From assembly GCA_934526185.1 (NCBI GenBank), contig CAKTAA010000069.1, positions 1 to 11,339 of the forward strand: a stretch of DNA of 11,339 nucleotides, written 5' to 3'. This document shows, in pieces, positions 7,238 through 11,339 of this stretch. The DNA comes from an uncultured Eubacteriales bacterium. GTDB lineage: Bacteria; Bacillota; Clostridia; Oscillospirales; CAG-272. A model generated the notes under the pieces. The model saw only the letters and a program-made list of their open reading frames with translations, made no database searches and was not told the origin of the DNA. How positions within the stretch are numbered: position 1 is the stretch's first letter; each line of letters begins with the position of its first letter. The translations under genes were made by a program, and so were the position numbers.

Positions 7238-8332
7238 TTAAATTTCCGGGATGATGATATCGATTTCTTTTTTCTGCTCCGCACTGCGGATAATGCCGTC
7301 GATAATAGCCTGATTGTATAGAATCTGCGAAGTGGGAACCGGCGACTGTGTACCGTTCCGGCAAGCGTCAAGGAAAGAACGGACTTTCAGATAAAATACA
7401 TTCTGGCCGCCGTTGTTCAGTACGGGGATAGTGGTTTGCGTAGGAACGCCGGCAATGTCGTGATACAATGTCATCGGGCCGCCGACTGAACCGTTCCAGC
7501 AATCGGTGGAGGGGATTCTCAGTGCTCCTTCCGTTCCGAGCAGAAGCGTGTCACCGGGGGTGTCGGCATGCATTGCCCAGGAAATACGGAAGTCGAGGAT
7601 GACGCCGCCCTCCAAGCGGATGAACGCTGCGGCAAAGTCTTCCACGTTAAAACGTGCAGCGTCGGTTGGGTTGTTGTATTTAGGGTTCGGACCGAAAAAG
7701 CTGGAGGTATAACCGCTTACGGTAAGCGGCTTCGGGTATCCGATGGCATTGAGCACCATATCAAGTGAGTAACAGCCGATATCGCCCATTGCGCCGATGC
7801 CGGCGGTTCTTTTTTCGATAAAAGTTCCATTGGGGACACCGCGGCGGCGGCCTCCGCCCGTCTGAATGTAGTAAATTTTGCCGAGTGTTCCTGATTCCAC
7901 AATTTTCTTTATCATCCGCATGTTGGCATCGAAACGGGGCTGAAAGCCGACGGAAAGAATTTTTCCGCTTTTTTTCTCAGCACGCATCATTTCAACGGCT
8001 TCCTCTGTGGTGACACACATGGGCTTTTCCAGCAGTACGTTGATACCTGCGTTCAGTGCGGCGATGGTACAGGCGGCGTGTGTAGAGTTATAGGTACAGA
8101 TACTGACAGCGTCAAGTGTTTCGTTGGCAATCAGATCTTCATGGGATTCATAGCATCTGACTCCTTCTACGCCGTGATTCTTGAAAAAAGCCTCCGCTTT
8201 TCCGGGCACCAGATCTGCGCCGGCGACTATTTCGACATCGGGCATGTTTTTGTAACTGTCCATGTGTGCATTGGCAATACCGCCTGTTCCGATGATGCCG
8301 ATTCTGAATTTTTTATTTTCGTTATTCTGCAT
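7238..8332 (-). CDS. Gfo/Idh/MocA family NAD(P)-dependent oxidoreductase
   Basis: Protein of 364 aa, usual family length. The start ATG has AAAGGAG 7 nt upstream. The N-terminal Rossmann domain (about 8-130) has the dinucleotide-binding GIIGTGGIA at 12-20 and the conserved EKP at 102-104, whose Lys is the catalytic lysine. The C-terminal alpha/beta domain (about 135-360) carries GDIGCYSLD at 183-191: the usual D-x-G-x-H-x-x-D motif, but with Tyr188 in place of His. A Tyr at this position occurs in glucose-fructose-oxidoreductase-like and dihydrodiol-dehydrogenase-like members, so activity is still expected. It should oxidise or reduce a sugar or cyclitol hydroxyl in the cytoplasm; the substrate is unknown. 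It is first gene of a probable two-gene unit with the isomerase and has its own near-consensus promoter with an embedded palindrome. Confidence 0.92.
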   Translation of the reverse strand: MQNNENKKFRIGIIGTGGIANAHMDSYKNMPDVEIVAGADLVPGKAEAFFKNHGVEGVRCYESHEDLIANETLDAVSICTYNSTHAACTIAALNAGINVLLEKPMCVTTEEAVEMMRAEKKSGKILSVGFQPRFDANMRMIKKIVESGTLGKIYYIQTGGGRRRGVPNGTFIEKRTAGIGAMGDIGCYSLDMVLNAIGYPKPLTVSGYTSSFFGPNPKYNNPTDAARFNVEDFAAAFIRLEGGVILDFRISWAMHADTPGDTLLLGTEGALRIPSTDCWNGSVGGPMTLYHDIAGVPTQTTIPVLNNGGQNVFYLKVRSFLDACRNGTQSPVPTSQILYNQAIIDGIIRSAEQKKEIDIIIPEI

Positions 8333-8441
8333 ATTTTTCTCCTTTACTTCAAAAATTTACATACTTTATATGTAATTCTGGCAGTCCGTATTTTCAAATT
8401 CTCTGTCTGAAAGAAAAACCGACTGCTTTGGATCAAGGTAA

Positions 8442-8470
8442 ACTATACCACAGACAAATCAGTCTGTCAA
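8442..8470 (-). promoter_or_regulatory. Sigma-A promoter of the oxidoreductase-isomerase unit
   Basis: On the - strand TTGACA (plus 8465-8470) and TATAGT (plus 8442-8447) are separated by exactly 17 bp: a perfect -35 and a 5/6 -10. The start point would be near 8435, leaving a leader of about 100 nt before the oxidoreductase ATG. The gene-free stretch 8333-8519 contains no clear terminator for the metal-transport genes that precede it. Confidence 0.85.
8450..8467. promoter_or_regulatory. Candidate repressor operator inside the promoter spacer
   Basis: ACAGAC (8450-8455) and GTCTGT (8462-8467) form a perfect palindrome with a 6-bp centre. It fills the spacer between -10 and -35 and covers half of the -35, the classic place for a repressor to block RNA polymerase. 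A lone GTCTG half-site lies at 8405-8409, downstream of the start point. No regulator gene is in the window. Confidence 0.5.
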
Positions 8471-8519
8471 TATAAAATGGGAGATAAATCTCAGAAAATA
8501 CAGAATGAAAGCGGAAGAA

Positions 8520-9338
8520 TTACGCACCGCTGAAACGTTTCTTTACGACACCTGCAGCTGTACAAACCAGATAAACGATCAAGTTGACAGCAACGATACT
8601 GGCTCCGGGAGGAGCGTCAAAACAATAACAAAATAAAATTCCGGAAATGCAGCACAAAACGGAGGAAATGCAGGCAAAAACAATAACATTCCGATACGAA
8701 CGGCAGACGCGCATGGCAGACAGAGCAGGGAAGATAATCAGGCTTGAAATCAAAAGAGCGCCGACCAGACGCATACCGATGACGATTACGAGCGCGGTTA
8801 GAAGTGAGAACAAAAATCGGTAGAGAGAAACGGGAGCTCCGGTTGCAGAAGCAAAGCTTTCGTCAAAGGTTACTGCAAAAATATTGTGATAGAAAAAAAG
8901 ATAGAACACGATAACGATAGCCGAAACGGCAACACAAATCCATACGTCCATGTCGCTGAGTGCAAAAATACTGCCGAACATATAGTTGTTCAGGTTTGTA
9001 TTGGCGGAGGTGAAATACGTTGTCAAAAGAATACCGATTGCCAATGAGCTGCTGGAAAGCAGAGCGATGCCGGCATCTCCGGGGGTTTTTCCTTTTTCAC
9101 TGCGCCACATCAGAAGAAATGCAGCCCCAATAACAACCGGTATTGCAACTGTCAGGGGCTGGAGATTCAAAACAGCCGCCAGTGCAAGCGCACCAAAGCC
9201 GACATGAGAAAGACCGTCTCCCATCATGGAAAATCGGCGGAGAACCAAAGTAATACCGAGCAGCGCGGCGCAGAGTGCAATGAGTACGCCTACAATAAAG
9301 GCTTTCTGCATAAACTGCAGAGAAAACATTTCAAGCAT
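8520..9338 (-). CDS. Metal ABC transporter permease, ZnuB/MntB-like (ABC-3 family)
   Basis: Protein of 272 aa, usual family length. It is an integral membrane subunit with about 7-8 hydrophobic segments. Family hallmarks are visible: VLRRFSMMGDGLSHVGFGAL near residues 32-51, GDAGIALLSSSSLAIG near 87-102, and RLVGALLISSLIIFPALSA near 185-203. ABC-3 permeases import zinc, manganese or iron; sequence alone does not settle which, though the gene partner is most like ZnuC. The start ATG has GGAGG 8 nt upstream and overlaps the 3' end of the ATPase gene by 8 nt (ATGCTTGA), so translation is probably coupled. The expected periplasmic/lipoprotein metal-binding subunit is not next to it; the following gene is an unrelated oxidoreductase. 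Confidence 0.92.
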   Translation of the reverse strand: MLEMFSLQFMQKAFIVGVLIALCAALLGITLVLRRFSMMGDGLSHVGFGALALAAVLNLQPLTVAIPVVIGAAFLLMWRSEKGKTPGDAGIALLSSSSLAIGILLTTYFTSANTNLNNYMFGSIFALSDMDVWICVAVSAIVIVFYLFFYHNIFAVTFDESFASATGAPVSLYRFLFSLLTALVIVIGMRLVGALLISSLIIFPALSAMRVCRSYRNVIVFACISSVLCCISGILFCYCFDAPPGASIVAVNLIVYLVCTAAGVVKKRFSGA

Positions 9339-10038
9339 GCAGATGGCCTCCTGTCATACGACTGCAAAAATCCGTTTGCAGATATTCCTTTACCGGACCG
9401 AAAAACAGGACTCGGTTTTTTAGGTGAAGAATATTTTTGCTGTGTTCCGCCCCGCAATGAAGATCATGGGAGACCATCAAAACCGTAATGCCGCGTTCAC
9501 GGTTCAACTTTTCGAGAACTGCATAAAACTCATGCGTAACAACCGGATCCAAAGCGGATACGGGTTCATCAAGCAGCAGAAGCTTCTTGGTGGCACACAG
9601 TGCACGGGCCAGCAGCACGCGCTGTTTTTGACCGCCGGAAAGTTCGCTGAAGGACTTCTTCGCAAGATCTTCAATTCCGAGCAGTTTCATGTTTTCGTAC
9701 GCCATCTGCTTATGTACAGAGCTGTAAAAAAGTTTGAATCCCTTGCTATTCAGACATCCCGACAGCACGATTTCCGAAACAAGGGCAGGAAAATCTTTCT
9801 GCGTCTGTGTGCTTTGCGGCAGATATCCGATTTCGTTCTGACGAAAACCGTTGCGTACGATTGTGCCGGAAATGGGCTGCAAAAGGCCAAGGATCGTTTT
9901 TATCAGGGTGCTTTTTCCGCTTCCGTTTTCACCGACTATAGTCAAGTAATCGCCTTCTTCAACATAAAAAGTGACGTCTGTTAAAGCAGGATGTTTATCA
10001 TATGAAACAGTGAGATGTTCAATTTCCATTATTTTCAT
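9331..10038 (-). CDS. Metal ABC transporter ATP-binding protein, ZnuC-like
   Basis: Protein of 235 aa from ATG 10036-10038 (M-K-I-M-E-I), matching the normal length and start of ZnuC-type ATPases. The frame stays open upstream to a TTG at 10143, but those 35 codons (Cys/Arg-rich) have no ribosome site and overlap a structured leader, so I exclude them. The ribosome site for the chosen start is a rather distant AAAGG (about 11 nt). Motifs: Walker A GENGSGKST, Q-loop region GYLPQS, signature LSGGQKQR, Walker B LLLLDEP, D-loop SALD and H-loop VSHD, all intact. It powers the permease encoded by the overlapping downstream gene at the inner face of the membrane. Expression is probably controlled through the promoter at 10210-10238 and the 165-nt leader. 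Confidence 0.92.
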   Translation of the reverse strand: MKIMEIEHLTVSYDKHPALTDVTFYVEEGDYLTIVGENGSGKSTLIKTILGLLQPISGTIVRNGFRQNEIGYLPQSTQTQKDFPALVSEIVLSGCLNSKGFKLFYSSVHKQMAYENMKLLGIEDLAKKSFSELSGGQKQRVLLARALCATKKLLLLDEPVSALDPVVTHEFYAVLEKLNRERGITVLMVSHDLHCGAEHSKNILHLKNRVLFFGPVKEYLQTDFCSRMTGGHLHA

Positions 10039-10069
10039 AGTACATAGTACCTTTCGCGCTATATCGCAG

Positions 10070-10117
10070 GGACAGCGGGCAGACAAACGATCAAAAGCAC
10101 GGCAGTCTGCTATGTCC
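10070..10117 (-). promoter_or_regulatory. Leader hairpin of the metal-transport operon
   Basis: On the - strand GGACA (10113-10117) and GCAGAC (10105-10110) can pair with GTCTGC (10079-10084) and TGTCC (10070-10074), two stacked helices of 6 and 5 bp separated by a small internal loop. A second copy of GCAGACT at 10135-10141 can pair with the same GTCTGC, so two structures are mutually exclusive. No known riboswitch consensus was recognised. Confidence 0.42.
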
Positions 10118-10165
10118 TCATAAATTATTCTGATAGTCTGCAAAATGAAACTGTTTCCCTGGTTT

Positions 10166-10192
10166 CCTCATTTCCATTAAGAGGAAATGAGG
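10166..10192 (-). promoter_or_regulatory. Perfect 10-bp hairpin/palindrome near the 5' end of the metal-transport leader
   Basis: CCTCATTTCC (10166-10175) and GGAAATGAGG (10183-10192) are perfect inverted repeats with a 7-nt loop. It lies about 10-37 nt after the expected transcription start of the metal-importer operon. No T tract follows on either strand, so it is more likely an operator or a 5' mRNA structure than a terminator. It does not match the Zur boxes I know. Confidence 0.5.
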
Positions 10193-10209
10193 GCACAATT
10201 TGTCTTTAT

Positions 10210-10238
10210 ATTATACCGGAAAAGCATCCGTCCGTCAA
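10210..10238 (-). promoter_or_regulatory. Sigma-A promoter of the metal ABC importer operon
   Basis: On the - strand TTGACG (plus 10233-10238) and a perfect TATAAT (plus 10210-10215) are exactly 17 bp apart. The -35 begins only 6 nt after the stop codon of the DUF4363 gene, with no terminator between, so read-through from the DUF421-DUF4363 unit could add to expression. The expected start is near 10203, giving a leader of about 165 nt. Confidence 0.87.
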
Positions 10239-10244
10239 CTGTAC

Positions 10245-10631
10245 CTACATAATATTTTCGATGTGGAGACTTTCCAGTTTATGCAGACGGGAAATAGCGT
10301 CTATGCATTTGGCGCGGCAGGTTACGACATCCTGCCAGGACTCACCGAGATAAAAATGATACAGCTCTACAATAGCTTCGTCCGTACGGTCAATGTGCGT
10401 GTAACCGACGGTATAGGCGATGATATTGATATTATCGTTCCATAAATGGTACAGCTCATCAAATTCGGATGCATAATCGTCCGCATTGCTTTCATATTCT
10501 TCGACAGAATCCGGAAGCTTTTCGGCAAGAGATATCATTTTGTCCGTAATATTGGTCATATAGATGGTATTGCAAATGACAAAGGTTACAACCAGCGCCA
10601 ACAGAATCAACGAAGTTACAAAAGCTTTCAC
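10245..10631 (-). CDS. DUF4363 family small membrane-anchored protein
   Basis: Protein of 128 aa starting at GTG (10629-10631) with a very strong ribosome site GGAGGGGGAG 7 nt upstream, located inside the last codons of the DUF421 gene. One N-terminal hydrophobic helix (about residues 5-24) anchors it; the remainder (ITDKMISLAEKLPDSVEEYE onward) is Asp/Glu-rich, mostly helical and probably outside the cell or in the wall space. The family has no known reaction and in Clostridia is typically encoded directly after a DUF421 gene, as here (4-nt gap), so the two proteins probably form a complex or act in one process. Stop is TAG, followed at once by the promoter of the metal importer. Confidence 0.8.
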   Translation of the reverse strand: MKAFVTSLILLALVVTFVICNTIYMTNITDKMISLAEKLPDSVEEYESNADDYASEFDELYHLWNDNINIIAYTVGYTHIDRTDEAIVELYHFYLGESWQDVVTCRAKCIDAISRLHKLESLHIENIM

Positions 10632-10635
10632 GAGC

Positions 10636-11322
10636 TTACTCCCCCTCCTTTTTGTCTTTGCGGATAATATTTATCGTTTCCATATCATCAACGGTCAGCA
10701 AAAAAATGTCCTTGATGTCGGTGATACTGTTTTTTTTCATCAGTCTGCTGATATATTCCCGGTTTTTTCCCAGAATTTTTAAATTATAATCGCTAATTTC
10801 ACCGTCTACAACCAGAGCATGAGCAATGCCCTTTTCCGGAACCTGAAGCTTCAAATCCGCAATGCTGGCGCTTTTTTCACCTGTTTTGGGAATGACGGAA
10901 ATTTGTCCGTTTTGCTCCAGAATGGCATAATTTACGGCCGAGAGATCGGAAATATCCTTTAGCCTCAGCTCCCCCATTAGTTCTTCGACGCTGATACGCG
11001 ACTTGTTAAGCTCCTTCTGATCCAGAATGCCCTTATTAACGAGAATACTGGGTGTACCGTTTAGTATTTTTTTAGCCGTTTTACTTTTCGTAAGAATATA
11101 GGAAAGAATAACTTCAGCGGTCATCAGAACCAAGATCGGTACCACCGCATTCATAAGAGGAATGTTGCTGTCGCTTATGGGCTGGGAAGCAAGCTCGGAT
11201 AGCAGAAGCGTTGTGACTAGTTCCGAGACTTCGAGTTCTCCGATCTGTCTTTTGCCCATCAGACGAATAACGGCAAGCAGGAGAATATAAATGATGATGG
11301 TTCTCATAAATATAGTTATCAA
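10636..11322 (-). CDS. DUF421 (YetF-like) membrane protein
   Basis: Protein of 228 aa. I prefer TTG 11320-11322 because GAGGTGAT (plus 11327-11334), an excellent match to the 16S rRNA tail, lies at normal spacing before it. The alternative GTG at 11331 overlaps that site and would have no ribosome site in view. Three N-terminal membrane segments are apparent (about residues 2-20, 35-50 and 55-77), followed by the conserved soluble domain: MGKRQIGELEVSELV early, then GTPSILVNKG, RISVEELMGELR and DISDLSAVNYAILEQNGQIS. These are hallmark DUF421/YetF sequences. Related Bacillus proteins have been linked to spore properties, but a biochemical role is not established. It is the first visible gene of a two-gene unit with DUF4363; its promoter is outside the window. 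Confidence 0.88.
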   Translation of the reverse strand: MITIFMRTIIIYILLLAVIRLMGKRQIGELEVSELVTTLLLSELASQPISDSNIPLMNAVVPILVLMTAEVILSYILTKSKTAKKILNGTPSILVNKGILDQKELNKSRISVEELMGELRLKDISDLSAVNYAILEQNGQISVIPKTGEKSASIADLKLQVPEKGIAHALVVDGEISDYNLKILGKNREYISRLMKKNSITDIKDIFLLTVDDMETINIIRKDKKEGE

Positions 11323-11326
11323 ACGA

Positions 11327-11334
11327 ATCACCTC
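11327..11334 (-). promoter_or_regulatory. Ribosome-binding site deciding the DUF421 start
   Basis: On the - strand GAGGTGAT, complementary over 8 bases to the 3' end of bacterial 16S rRNA, sits 4 nt before TTG 11322 and overlaps the upstream GTG candidate (11331). It argues for translation from the rare TTG codon. Confidence 0.6.
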
Positions 11335-11339
11335 AGGGA

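Noticed and set aside
7141..7371. 76-codon - strand frame between the isomerase and oxidoreductase genes
   Set aside because: Most of it overlaps the 3' end of the oxidoreductase gene in another frame, with no ribosome site or recognisable domain; the 128-bp gap 7110-7237 otherwise shows no clear promoter or terminator.
8481..8492. GAGAT-AA-ATCTC palindrome as terminator of the metal-transport operon
   Set aside because: The two-base loop is too small and no T tract follows; it could be a weak operator but there is nothing further to support it.
9424..9984. 186-codon + strand frame opposite the ZnuC-like gene
   Set aside because: Antisense to Walker A, signature and Walker B motifs; the ABC ATPase is clearly the real gene.
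10039..10143. N-terminal extension of the ABC ATPase from TTG 10143
   Set aside because: No ribosome site, a Cys/Arg-rich sequence unlike ZnuC proteins, and overlap with inverted repeats of the leader; family alignment favours ATG 10038.
10166..10192. Terminator for the DUF421-DUF4363 unit
   Set aside because: The hairpin is perfect but is followed on the - strand by AAACCAGGG, not a T tract, and it lies downstream of the next operon's promoter.

Overview
The window looks like a chromosome segment from a spore-forming, Gram-positive member of the Clostridia, possibly a gut Oscillospirales/Ruminococcaceae-type organism. Evidence is moderate base composition, strong GGAGG-type ribosome sites, canonical sigma-A promoters with 17-bp spacers, a leaderless LysM-GH18 protein of the spore-lytic (SleL/YaaH) type, a secreted DUF4838 protein, and a DUF421-DUF4363 pair. 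The taxonomic placement is an inference from gene content. I see no tRNA, rRNA, CRISPR array, transposase or phage gene.

Layout. (1) At the left edge, on the + strand, is a 5'-truncated, secreted coiled-coil M23 peptidase (EnvC/PcsB-like) ending at 1210 and followed by a strong terminator. Everything to its right is on the - strand and converges on it. (2) 1575-3509 (-) is a secreted DUF4838 protein; its terminator faces the M23 gene, and its upstream region carries a 13-unit AT repeat and a palindrome. (3) 3789-5072 (-) is a two-LysM plus GH18 lytic glycosidase, followed by a terminator. Ninety bases upstream of it lies 5163-6128 (-), a zinc-ribbon SAM methyltransferase that may share its transcript. 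(4) 6384-7109 and 7238-8332 (-) are a sugar isomerase/epimerase-like TIM barrel and a Gfo/Idh/MocA oxidoreductase. They appear to be one sugar-processing unit driven by a near-consensus promoter at 8442-8470 that contains a perfect 6-6-6 palindrome. (5) 8520-9338 and 9331-10038 (-) are the permease and ATPase of a zinc/manganese-type ABC-3 importer. They overlap, and are driven by a near-consensus promoter at 10210-10238 with a long, structured 5' leader. No substrate-binding protein is present. (6) 10245-10631 and 10636-11322 (-) are a DUF4363/DUF421 (YetF-like) membrane gene pair, 4 nt apart.

How the genes relate. The M23 and LysM-GH18 proteins both act on peptidoglycan, in vegetative cell separation and probably in spores respectively. 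The oxidoreductase and isomerase fit redox/epimerisation of a sugar, and the DUF4838 protein may act on extracellular glycans, but nothing ties it to that operon. The metal importer is an independent unit embedded between them. The least described parts are the metal-importer leader RNA with mutually exclusive pairings, the palindromic operator inside the oxidoreductase promoter, the AT-repeat upstream of the DUF4838 gene, and several proteins of unknown biochemical function (DUF4838, DUF421, DUF4363, the zinc-ribbon methyltransferase).
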